DNA of 6,250 nt from Bacteroidales bacterium (GTDB lineage: Bacteria > Bacteroidota > Bacteroidia > Bacteroidales > UBA1556). Shown one piece after another: positions 1 through 5,894 of the stretch. The number at the start of each line of letters is the position of its first letter. The first letter of the stretch is position 1. The translations under genes and the position numbers were made by a program. The stretch spans positions 1,796 through 8,045 of the forward strand of contig JAOZKO010000120.1 of the NCBI GenBank assembly GCA_029935325.1, written 5' to 3'. The notes under the pieces are model-generated. The model searched no databases and was not told the DNA's origin. It was given only the letters and a program-made list of their open reading frames with translations.

Positions 1-200
1 TGTGTTCATTTTATTCCAGCTTGTCTGGTTTAAGTATTTAGAAACAAACAAATTATAGTATGTCTGTGGATTATCTGATAAGATATTTATTACGATTAAA
101 AAGATATTATTAAAATCTGTGTTAATCAGTTTAATCAGCGTTATCTGTGTTCATTTTATTCCAGCTTGTCTGGTTTAAGTATTTAGAAACAAACAAATTA
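1..200. repeat. 55-bp perfect direct repeat, two copies 145 bp apart
   Basis: Bases 1-55 and 146-200 are identical over 55 positions and diverge at 56/201. The intervening 90 bases (56-145) are AT-rich. The right copy ends only 4 bases before the aroE start codon, so it forms the immediate 5' leader of that gene. The left copy starts at the window edge, so the true repeat may be longer and the unit may continue upstream. The simplest reading is a tandem duplication of a 145-bp segment or two members of a dispersed intergenic repeat family. No transposase or terminal inverted repeats are visible here. Confidence 0.9.
114..151. repeat. Four short tandem units of about 10 nt
   Basis: Successive units read AATCTGTGTT (114-123), AATCAGTTT (124-132), AATCAGCGTT (133-142) and ATCTGTGTT (143-151). 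They share the core ATC-(T/A)-G-n-(G/T)-T-T with a period of 9-10 bases. The last unit runs into the right copy of the 55-bp repeat. The left copy, at the window edge, begins inside the equivalent of the last unit (TGTGTT), which suggests a similar run lies just upstream of the window. From memory, sequences of this ATCTGTGTTAATC style are common between genes in Bacteroidota; no function is assigned. Confidence 0.6.
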
Positions 201-204
201 CATC

Positions 205-942
205 ATGAGAGAGTTTGGATTAATTGGAAAAACATTACAGCATTCTTTTTCTGCTAAGTATTTTAATGATAAATTTCAGAATGAAGGCATTACCGATTGC
301 AATTATCAACTATTTGAATTAGAAAATATTGAAGATATTAGGGGTCTGATTTCAAACTCTCCAAATCTACAAGGTTTCAATATTACTATCCCCTATAAAG
401 AATCAATTATTCCTTATCTTGATGTTGTTGATGATGTTGTAAGAGAAATTGGAGCTTGCAATTGTGTGAAAATAATAAACGGAAAACTTCATGGTTTTAA
501 TACTGATGTTATTGGTTTTATGATTTCTATATTACCACTAATTGAACCTCAACACCATAGTGCTATTATTTTAGGTAATGGCGGATCATCGAAGGCCGTT
601 ATATATGCTTTGGAACAAATGTCGATTGATCATCAGGTAATTGCTCGCAATACTAGAGATAAAAATGAGATCCTATGGCAGGATATTAATAAAGCATTAA
701 TAGAAGAACATAAAGTGATAATAAATACGACACCTCTTGGTATGTGGCCTAAAGTGGATGATTTTCCCAATATTCCTTATGAAGCTATTGATCGTTTTCA
801 TTTAGCCTTTGATTTGATTTATAATCCTACAACAACAAAATTCCTTGAAAAAGCAGACGCCCAGGATGCTGAAATTAAAAACGGCATGGAAATGCTTACG
901 GAACAAGCTGAAGCTGCTTGGGGGATTTGGATGGAAGATTGA
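205..942 (+). CDS. aroE: Shikimate dehydrogenase
   Basis: Catalyses reduction of 3-dehydroshikimate to shikimate with NADPH, the fourth step of the cytosolic shikimate pathway to chorismate and aromatic amino acids. The 245-residue protein shows the full family signature. The substrate-binding Ser pair is in HSFSAKYF (about 13-20), and the catalytic Lys is K65 in NITIPYK. GACN is at 83-86 and the catalytic Asp is D101 in NTD. The glycine-rich nucleotide loop LGNGGSSKA lies at 123-131, NTTPLGM at 174-180, and the C-terminal NGMEMLTEQA (227-236) binds substrate. It is a little shorter than E. coli AroE (272 aa). The ATG at 205 puts the Ser motif at the expected distance. There is no Shine-Dalgarno; the leader is the right copy of a 55-bp repeat, and no clear TAnnTTTG promoter is visible within 1-204, so transcription may start upstream. 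The gene looks intact. Confidence 0.96.
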   Translation: MREFGLIGKTLQHSFSAKYFNDKFQNEGITDCNYQLFELENIEDIRGLISNSPNLQGFNITIPYKESIIPYLDVVDDVVREIGACNCVKIINGKLHGFNTDVIGFMISILPLIEPQHHSAIILGNGGSSKAVIYALEQMSIDHQVIARNTRDKNEILWQDINKALIEEHKVIINTTPLGMWPKVDDFPNIPYEAIDRFHLAFDLIYNPTTTKFLEKADAQDAEIKNGMEMLTEQAEAAWGIWMED

Positions 943-951
943 TTGTTTCTT

Positions 952-980
952 TTTGTTGTTTCCATACAACACTATATTTG
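952..980 (+). promoter_or_regulatory. Possible second Bacteroidota promoter upstream of the ATPase gene
   Basis: TATATTTG at 973-980 matches the TAnnTTTG -7 element, with TTTG at 952-955 as a possible -33 element. The spacer is 17 bases, shorter than the usual ~19, so this is weaker than the promoter at 990-1020. It lies 10 bases past the aroE stop codon and would give a leader of about 50 bases for the ATPase gene. Confidence 0.4.
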
Positions 981-989
981 TATTTATGT

Positions 990-1020
990 TTTGTAGATAC
1001 AACAATTTATATTATATTTG
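990..1020 (+). promoter_or_regulatory. Consensus Bacteroidota promoter for the ATPase gene
   Basis: TTTG at 990-993 is followed by a 19-base spacer and TATATTTG at 1013-1020. Both elements and the spacing match the primary sigma factor promoter of Bacteroidota (TTTG/TAnnTTTG). Transcription is expected to start about 6-8 bases after 1020, roughly 12 bases before the ATG at 1039. The promoter shows that the ATPase can be expressed independently of aroE, and it argues against a TTG start at 1018, which lies inside the -7 element. Confidence 0.8.
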
Positions 1021-1038
1021 CCGAATCAAAACAACACT

Positions 1039-2235
1039 ATGGAGGAGATATTAAAATATTCGCAAATAAAAGTAGGCAAAATAAGCTTAAATTTCAAAAG
1101 GTATCTGCTTGATGAAATTGAGTGGGGTGACAGGCTTATTGGCATCAAAGGCTCTAGAGGAGTGGGCAAAACCACATTAATGCTGCAGAGATTAAAGCAA
1201 GAATATGGCAACTCTTCAAATGCTATTTATGTTACACTCGATAGTTTCTACTTTATCAATAATCGACTTTTCGACTTTGCTGAACAATTTTACCTAAATG
1301 GAGGAAGAATACTATTCTTAGATGAGGTACATCGTTATCCTCAATGGTCAATAGAAATAAAGAACCTCTATGATTTATATGATGATTTAAAGATTGTTTT
1401 CTCAGGCTCATCAGCATTACAATTGCATAAAGCTGATGGAGATTTGAGCCGAAGGGCTGCTATATATAATCTGCATGAGCTTTCGTTTCGAGAGTATCTG
1501 CAATTGTCTGGAAAAGCTAATTTTAGAGCTTATTCACTAGAAGATATACTTGAAAACCATCAAGCAATAGCCACAGAAATCACCAAAGATATTAGTATAA
1601 TACCCATATTTAAAGATTATTTAAAGGAGGGACTTTATCCTTTTTTCAAAGAAGTTAAAAGTCAGTATTATGAAAGAATCACAAATACGATAAACAAAAT
1701 TATAGAAAATGATTTGCAGATAATTGAAAATATAAATTATCAAACTACCTATAAACTAAGACAATTGGTAGCGGTACTTGCAGATAGCGTTCCTTTTAAA
1801 GTAAATATTTCGGAATTAAGTCGGAAAGTTGGACTAAGTAGAGACGTGCTACTGCGTTTGCTTTCAGCATTAGACAGGGCAAATCTAATAAAGGGGATTC
1901 AGCAGCAAGGGGCTACATCTGGATACCTAACAAAGCCTGATAAAATATATTTGAATAATACTTCACTGCTTTATGCTCTCAATTCAAACAAAAAAGATAT
2001 TGAAGGCACAATGCGAGAAACATTCTTTATGAATCAACTTTATAAATCACATCTGGTTCAAACATCTAAAACTGGTGATTTTTATATTAATAATAAATAC
2101 ACCTTTGAAGTTGGTGGCAAAAGCAAAAACTTTCGGCAAATAGCTGGAATAAATAACTCATTTGTTGTGGCTGACAATTTGGAAGTAGGTTTTGGAAATA
2201 AAATTCCTATTTGGCTATTTGGCTTTATGTATTAA
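1039..2235 (+). CDS. ATP-binding protein, AAA_14 ATPase with C-terminal DUF4143-type domain
   Basis: Stand-alone P-loop ATPase of 398 residues; no physiological role is established for this family member. Walker A is GSRGVGKTT (38-46). Walker B is ILFLDEVH (91-98), with D95/E96 as Mg-binding and catalytic acids. FSGSS (121-125) is a sensor-like strand end, and LSRRAAIYNLHELSFREYL (136-154) is the arginine-containing segment typical of AAA_14 proteins. Residues about 245-290 (SELSRKVGLSRDVLLRLLSAL) look like a winged-helix DNA-binding-type module. The C-terminus carries D347, E357 and K361 in FEVGGKSK, resembling the PD-(D/E)xK-like fold of DUF4143; whether it is active as a nuclease is unknown. 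The ATG at 1039 is chosen because the in-frame TTG at 1018 overlaps the -7 promoter element. It has its own promoter, no partner gene close by, and no clear terminator. Family call is confident, function is not. Confidence 0.88.
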   Translation: MEEILKYSQIKVGKISLNFKRYLLDEIEWGDRLIGIKGSRGVGKTTLMLQRLKQEYGNSSNAIYVTLDSFYFINNRLFDFAEQFYLNGGRILFLDEVHRYPQWSIEIKNLYDLYDDLKIVFSGSSALQLHKADGDLSRRAAIYNLHELSFREYLQLSGKANFRAYSLEDILENHQAIATEITKDISIIPIFKDYLKEGLYPFFKEVKSQYYERITNTINKIIENDLQIIENINYQTTYKLRQLVAVLADSVPFKVNISELSRKVGLSRDVLLRLLSALDRANLIKGIQQQGATSGYLTKPDKIYLNNTSLLYALNSNKKDIEGTMRETFFMNQLYKSHLVQTSKTGDFYINNKYTFEVGGKSKNFRQIAGINNSFVVADNLEVGFGNKIPIWLFGFMY

Positions 2236-2250
2236 AGTTAACAAAAGCAT

Positions 2251-2258
2251 TATATTTG
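2251..2258 (+). promoter_or_regulatory. Isolated -7-like element TATATTTG
   Basis: A perfect TAnnTTTG match 15 bases after the ATPase stop. No good TTTG lies at the -33 distance; the nearest candidate is a poor TATG at 2226-2229. If active it would give a leader of about 365 bases running through the hairpin cluster into the SulP gene, or a short non-coding transcript. Chance occurrence in AT-rich DNA is quite possible. Confidence 0.3.
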
Positions 2259-2391
2259 CAAAAGCAAAGGTTTGATTTATTTATTACTAATCAGTCTGGG
2301 TTGATAACTATAATACATTCTAATGCAGCTGACTAAAATGATTATATATATAGCCAATGTTTTGTCATAATTTTTGCTCCACTTCGATACA

Positions 2392-2416
2392 ATTTTCACT
2401 CAAAAGGAGTGAAAAT
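2392..2416. repeat. Perfect 10-bp inverted repeat with 5-base loop
   Basis: ATTTTCACTC (2392-2401) and GAGTGAAAAT (2407-2416) are exact reverse complements around the loop AAAAG. No T-tract follows on the + strand, so it is not a canonical rho-independent terminator, though it could stabilise a 3' end. It is the first of three hairpins spaced over 127 bases. Confidence 0.8.
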
Positions 2417-2463
2417 CACTCAGCGACTAGCAAAAATATACGCCAAAACCACCTAGATAATAT

Positions 2464-2500
2464 TAATAATAACCATGGGCTTCACCCATGGCTATTATTA
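2464..2500. repeat. 16-bp inverted repeat with CTTCA loop, REP-like
   Basis: Arms 2464-2479 and 2485-2500 pair around loop CTTCA (2480-2484), with CCATGGG/CCCATGG at the tip and an AT-rich base. The single mismatch is A2472 with C2492. In RNA from the minus strand the same pair becomes a G-U wobble, so the structure is better formed by minus-strand RNA. Following bases include ATTATTATTT but no pure T-run. It resembles dispersed palindromes that I recall between genes in Bacteroidota, comparable to REP elements mobilised by IS200-like (RAYT) enzymes; no such enzyme gene is in this window. Confidence 0.75.
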
Positions 2501-2503
2501 TTT

Positions 2504-2518
2504 GACCCCTTCAGGGTC
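2504..2518. repeat. 5-bp inverted repeat with CTTCA loop, partner of preceding palindrome
   Basis: GACCC (2504-2508) and GGGTC (2514-2518) flank loop CTTCA (2509-2513), the same five-base loop as the hairpin ending 3 bases earlier. A long and a short hairpin with the same loop and orientation, set side by side, suggest a composite repeat unit rather than two chance palindromes. Confidence 0.6.
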
Positions 2519-2628
2519 TGCACTTTACATAGTACAAAATATGCTATATGGCAAAGAAAACAATACTAATTAGTCACAATTTTTTAATCTAATCTAGCAA
2601 CTTATAAGCATACTAAAGAAACACAATC

Positions 2629-4296
2629 ATGAATACAAAATCAGGGTTTTTCTCGAATATTAAAGGAGATGCTTTTGGCGGGATAACGGCAGGAATAGTT
2701 GCCTTACCTCTAGCTTTAGCTTTCGGTGCTCAAACCGAATTAGGAGCTATTGCTGGTCTGTATGGTGCAATTGCATTGGGTATTTTAGCGGCTATTTTTG
2801 GTGGTACAAAAACTCAAATTAGCGGCCCAACTGCACCAATGACAGTTGTGGCAGCGGTACTTATTACTGAAGCAATTAATAAAGCTGGCAGTCTAAATGA
2901 AGCGATACCAATAATTATTGCCACATTTGTATTGGCAGGAATATTACAAGTATTGCTTGGCGTATTAAAGCTTGGGAAATATATTAAATACATTCCTTAT
3001 CCTGTAGTATCAGGATTTATGAGTGGTATAGGAATAATCATAGTCGTTACTCAGCTTTTTCCTTTCTTTGGCATTTCTGCTCCTGAAGGCGGAGCATTTG
3101 GCACTCTTAAAAATATCCGTGAGATTCCTGAATTTATAAACTTCTACTCCGTAGGAATTGCCCTAGCTACTATTGCTATTATTTTTGTCACCCCTAAAAT
3201 CACAAAGAAAATTCCAGCATCATTAATTGCATTGGTTATAATTTCTATTGCAGCGTTTTTCCTAATCCCTTCTGATTTATTTACAAAAATAAATACTGAT
3301 GGACCATTACCAACTGGACTTCCTATAATACATCTGAGTTTCTTAAAAATATTCTCTGATTTTGGAACTATGGTTCAGATATTTGAATATTCTGCAACCT
3401 TAGCCGCTCTTGGTGCTATAGATTCTCTTCTGACATCGGTAGTTGCTGATAATATGACTAAAGAAAAGCATGATAGTAATCGTGAGTTAATTGGTCAAGG
3501 AATTGGTAATATAGGAGCTGGTTTGATTGGTGGACTACCCGGTGCAGGTGCAACCATGCGAACTGTTATTAATATTAATTCTGGAGGGAAAAACAGACTT
3601 TCAGGTATAATGGCTGGCTTATTACTTACTACTATCTTATTGGGTTTAGGAACTTTAGTTGGTCATGTGCCAAATGCTGTCCTGGCAGGTATTCTTATTA
3701 CTGTAGGAATTGGAATTATTGATTATAAAGGATTTAGTCATATCAAAACTGTTCCACGCAGTGATACAATAATAATGATAATCGTTCTTTTACTTACTGT
3801 TTTTGTTGACTTATTAGTAGCTGTAGCGGCAGGAATGGTATTAGCCTCCCTTCTATTTATGATTAAAGCATCTAAGCTAATTGAAGAAAGAAGTAAAACA
3901 GAATCCCTAAGTGATTTTCAAAAGGAAGAACAATGGGATGACGAAACAAACATCGCCGAAACCAATGGTGATAAGGTTTTTATCAAACACTTTGTAGGGC
4001 CGTTATTCTTTGGCTTCACCTCTAGTTTCCAAAATATCATGGAATCTAAACCAAATATCAAAGTTGTTATTATTAGAATGGATCAGGTGCCATATGTTGA
4101 CCAAAGCGGTTTGTACGCTATGGAAGACTCAATTCTTGAACTGAAACAAAAAGGTATTAATGTGGTAATAACTGGCATTTACGGGCAACCTAAAGATATG
4201 TTTAAAAAGATTGGAATTATTCCAGAACTTGTGGAGCAAAAAGATTGTTTTGACGATTTTCAGACTTGCGAAAACTGGCTAGAGAAATACTTTTAA
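2629..4296 (+). CDS. SulP family inorganic anion transporter with STAS domain, probable bicarbonate transporter
   Basis: Inner-membrane anion transporter of the SulP/SLC26 family, 555 residues, a normal length. Residues about 13-415 form the hydrophobic transport domain, starting with the family signature GGITAGIVALPLALAFGA (17-34). GAIDSLLTS (262-270) contains D265, and SNRELIGQGIGN (283-294) and GGLPGAGATMRT (301-312) are typical of the BicA-like branch. After a charged linker (about 416-447), residues 448-555 make a cytoplasmic STAS domain with DQSG (491-494). BicA of cyanobacteria is a Na+-dependent HCO3- carrier; D265 may correspond to its sodium-site Asp, which is my inference. The downstream carbonic anhydrase gene supports bicarbonate over sulfate, and no sulfate-assimilation gene is nearby. 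The ATG at 2629 has an A-rich leader without Shine-Dalgarno. Family call is firm; substrate is moderately supported. Confidence 0.93.
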   Translation: MNTKSGFFSNIKGDAFGGITAGIVALPLALAFGAQTELGAIAGLYGAIALGILAAIFGGTKTQISGPTAPMTVVAAVLITEAINKAGSLNEAIPIIIATFVLAGILQVLLGVLKLGKYIKYIPYPVVSGFMSGIGIIIVVTQLFPFFGISAPEGGAFGTLKNIREIPEFINFYSVGIALATIAIIFVTPKITKKIPASLIALVIISIAAFFLIPSDLFTKINTDGPLPTGLPIIHLSFLKIFSDFGTMVQIFEYSATLAALGAIDSLLTSVVADNMTKEKHDSNRELIGQGIGNIGAGLIGGLPGAGATMRTVININSGGKNRLSGIMAGLLLTTILLGLGTLVGHVPNAVLAGILITVGIGIIDYKGFSHIKTVPRSDTIIMIIVLLLTVFVDLLVAVAAGMVLASLLFMIKASKLIEERSKTESLSDFQKEEQWDDETNIAETNGDKVFIKHFVGPLFFGFTSSFQNIMESKPNIKVVIIRMDQVPYVDQSGLYAMEDSILELKQKGINVVITGIYGQPKDMFKKIGIIPELVEQKDCFDDFQTCENWLEKYF

Positions 4297-4328
4297 TAGG
4301 AAGTGCAAAAACATAAGACTAATTATTT

Positions 4329-4982
4329 ATGAAGGATATTAATAATTTAAACGGCAAAGTAAAAACCGGCGAAACTCTACAAAATATGAGTCCTGCTATT
4401 GCTATGGAGCTTTTAGTTGAAGGCAATAAAAGATTTACTGCTAAGGAAATGATTGAGCGTGACCACCATTGGCATATTCGGAAGACGATAGACTCACAAC
4501 ATCCTTTTGCAATTGTATTAGGGTGCATGGATTCTCGCGTTAATCCTTCAATAATATTTGATCAGGGAATTGGCGATTTATTTATTGCTCGGGTTGCCGG
4601 AAATATCATTAACGAAGATATATTAGGCAGTATGGAATATGCCTGCGCTGTTTCTGGTTCTAAACTAATTATGGTTTTAGGTCATACATCTTGTGGCGCT
4701 GTTAAAGGCGCTTGCGATGATGTAAAATTAGGAAATCTTACAGCAGCTTTAAAACATATTAAACCAGCAATAGAAAAGGTGAAAACACCTAAAGATTATG
4801 ACCGAACTTCAAAGAATCTGGAGTTTGTTGATAAAGTAGCATATGTAAATGTGGAGCTTTCTATTGAGGAAATAAAAAGCAAAAGCCCTGTTCTTAAAGA
4901 CTTATACGATAAAGGAGAAATTGATATTGCTGGGGCAATTTATGATCATTCTACTGGTGGGGTTCACTTTTGTAAAGTCTAA
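4329..4982 (+). CDS. Beta-class carbonic anhydrase
   Basis: Zinc enzyme interconverting CO2 and bicarbonate; 217 residues, usual for the beta class. Zinc ligands are C66 (in GCMDSR, 65-70), H119 and C122 (in GHTSCGAVKGA, 118-128). The catalytic D68-R70 dyad is present. No signal peptide is seen, so it should act in the cytoplasm. The first ~28 residues form an extension ahead of the helix VEGNKRF (30-36). It begins 32 bases after the SulP stop with no promoter or terminator in the gap, so co-transcription is likely. SulP-carbonic anhydrase pairs, and even fused proteins, are known in bacteria. The expected role is to equilibrate bicarbonate delivered by the transporter for carboxylases or pH balance, or, run in the other direction, to trap CO2 as bicarbonate. 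The ATG at 4329 fits; all active-site residues are intact. Confidence 0.95.
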   Translation: MKDINNLNGKVKTGETLQNMSPAIAMELLVEGNKRFTAKEMIERDHHWHIRKTIDSQHPFAIVLGCMDSRVNPSIIFDQGIGDLFIARVAGNIINEDILGSMEYACAVSGSKLIMVLGHTSCGAVKGACDDVKLGNLTAALKHIKPAIEKVKTPKDYDRTSKNLEFVDKVAYVNVELSIEEIKSKSPVLKDLYDKGEIDIAGAIYDHSTGGVHFCKV

Positions 4983-5026
4983 ACAGACTCCATAAGCAAA
5001 CAACCTTTTTCTAAGACCTTAGTCTT
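4976..5026 (+). terminator. Weak hairpins after the carbonic anhydrase gene
   Basis: Two small stems lie here: AGTCT/AGACT (4976-4980 and 4985-4989, loop AAAC, overlapping the stop codon) and AAGAC/GTCTT (5013-5017 and 5022-5026, loop CTTA). A five-T run is at 5006-5010 between them. Neither stem is GC-rich nor followed directly by a T-tract, so this is at best a weak transcript end for the SulP-carbonic anhydrase unit. Confidence 0.25.
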
Positions 5027-5062
5027 CCACAATTATAGTTTGATAACTTATTAATTACATAT

Positions 5063-5092
5063 ATTGGAATATAAATTATTCTGATACATTTG
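5063..5092 (+). promoter_or_regulatory. Bacteroidota promoter overlapping the start of the dehydrogenase gene
   Basis: TACATTTG at 5085-5092 is a full TAnnTTTG match. ATTG at 5063-5066 is a near-consensus -33 element with an 18-base spacer. The expected transcription start (about 5098-5100) coincides with the ATG at 5097, so transcription from here would give a leaderless or nearly leaderless mRNA. The stretch resembles the ATPase promoter (TATATTTGCCGAAT there, TACATTTGTCGAAT here). Confidence 0.6.
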
Positions 5093-5096
5093 TCGA

Positions 5097-5894
5097 ATGC
5101 GTAGAATTGAAAATACCGTATGGTGGATCACTGGTGCTAGCTCCGGAATTGGCAGAAGCATGGCTCAGTACATCCTAAAGAACAAAGGAAAAGTAATACT
5201 ATCATCTCGGAATGAAGACGCACTAATAGCTGTTGCAGAAGAATGCAATACTAGTACCGACAATTATTTAATAATCCCTTTAGACTTAGAAAACCTAGTA
5301 AAAGTTGATGAGCTTTTACAGACTGCATTAAATAAATTCCCTAAAATTGATTTTCTTATCAATAATGGAGGAGTAAGTCAGCGTACAATTGCTTCAGAAA
5401 CAGATATTGCTGTTGATAGAAAAATTATGGAAACCAATTTCTTCGGTGCTATAATACTTACTAAAGCTGTACTGAAAATTATGATAAAGCAGCAAAGCGG
5501 ACATATTGCTGCAGTTAGCAGCGTAGTTGGTAAATTTGGATTCCCATTACGGTCAACTTATAGCGCATCGAAACAAGCTTTACATGGTTTTTTCGAAAGT
5601 ATAAGAGCTGAAAACGTTAAGAACAATATAAAAATAAGTATAGTTATTCCTGGAAGAATTAATACTTCTATTTCCAATAATGCAATTAGTCAGGATGGCA
5701 AGAAACACGGAGTTTTGGATGACGGTCAAGCCAATAGTATGAGCCCCGAAAAAGCTGCTCCAATTATTATTAAAGGTATTTTAAAACATAAGAAAGAGAT
5801 ATTGGTTGGAGGCAAAGAATTATTAATGGTTCATATCCGCCGATTCTTCCCTCGACTGTTTTACTATTTGTCGAACAAAGTAAGTGCAAAATAA
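5097..5894 (+). CDS. Short-chain dehydrogenase/reductase (SDR), classical type
   Basis: NAD(P)(H)-dependent oxidoreductase of 265 residues with the classical SDR layout; the substrate cannot be told from sequence. The cofactor motif TGASSGIG is at 12-19, and LDL (62-64) marks the adenine-binding turn. The NNAG motif appears as NNGG (89-92). The catalytic residues are S142, Y155 and K159 (YSASK), with N114 in METNFFG completing the tetrad. PGRINT (185-190) replaces the usual PGxxxT. SSRNE at 36-40 places an Arg where NADP-preferring enzymes often have one, which is suggestive only. The C-terminal tail HIRRFFPRLFYYLSNK is basic and aromatic and resembles that of DHRS7-like SDRs, so a membrane-associated lipid or steroid-like substrate is possible but not shown. 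The ATG at 5097 gives the correct short N-terminus before the Rossmann strand. The gene directly abuts the following esterase gene. Confidence 0.93.
   Translation: MRRIENTVWWITGASSGIGRSMAQYILKNKGKVILSSRNEDALIAVAEECNTSTDNYLIIPLDLENLVKVDELLQTALNKFPKIDFLINNGGVSQRTIASETDIAVDRKIMETNFFGAIILTKAVLKIMIKQQSGHIAAVSSVVGKFGFPLRSTYSASKQALHGFFESIRAENVKNNIKISIVIPGRINTSISNNAISQDGKKHGVLDDGQANSMSPEKAAPIIIKGILKHKKEILVGGKELLMVHIRRFFPRLFYYLSNKVSAK

Larger units (their letters stand above)
2236..2628. other. 393-bp intergenic region with hairpins, no convincing gene
   Basis: AT-rich spacer between the ATPase and transporter genes. It contains a promoter-like TATATTTG at 2251-2258 and three inverted repeats between 2392 and 2518. 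A 70-codon reading frame (2357-2569) crosses all three hairpins, and its peptide is simply the translation of the palindromes, so it is not called a gene. No TAnnTTTG element is seen close to the transporter start at 2629, so its promoter remains unassigned. No tRNA, riboswitch or minus-strand gene is recognised. Confidence 0.7.

Noticed and set aside
2..58. Open frame at the left edge that could be the C-terminus of an upstream gene
   Set aside because: The same 55 bases recur at 146-200 in non-coding context before aroE, so they are better explained as an intergenic repeat; with only 18 codons visible this cannot be excluded.
1..200. CRISPR array
   Set aside because: There are only two copies, with a 55-base repeat and 90-base spacer, outside CRISPR dimensions, and no cas genes are present.
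802..1005. Minus-strand frame opposite the end of aroE
   Set aside because: It is antisense to a well-supported gene and the consensus + strand promoter region, with a low-complexity peptide and no domain.
845..1112. Two short + strand frames overlapping the aroE end and ATPase start
   Set aside because: They are out of frame with both real genes and cover the promoter region; no homology is recognised.
1026..1211. Minus-strand frame within the ATPase gene
   Set aside because: It is antisense to the Walker A region of a clear gene, with no start context or domain.
2255..2268. Small inverted repeat TTTGC/GCAAA after the ATPase gene as terminator
   Set aside because: The stem is only 5 bp with a 4-base A loop and no T-tract; it overlaps the TATATTTG box and is likely chance.
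2357..2569. 70-codon open reading frame in the intergenic region
   Set aside because: It runs straight through three palindromes, so its C-terminal half is the translation of the repeat (HGLHPW and DPFR come from the two CTTCA hairpins); there is no promoter or recognisable domain.
4319..4528. Minus-strand frame within the carbonic anhydrase gene
   Set aside because: It is a shadow of the conserved enzyme coding strand.
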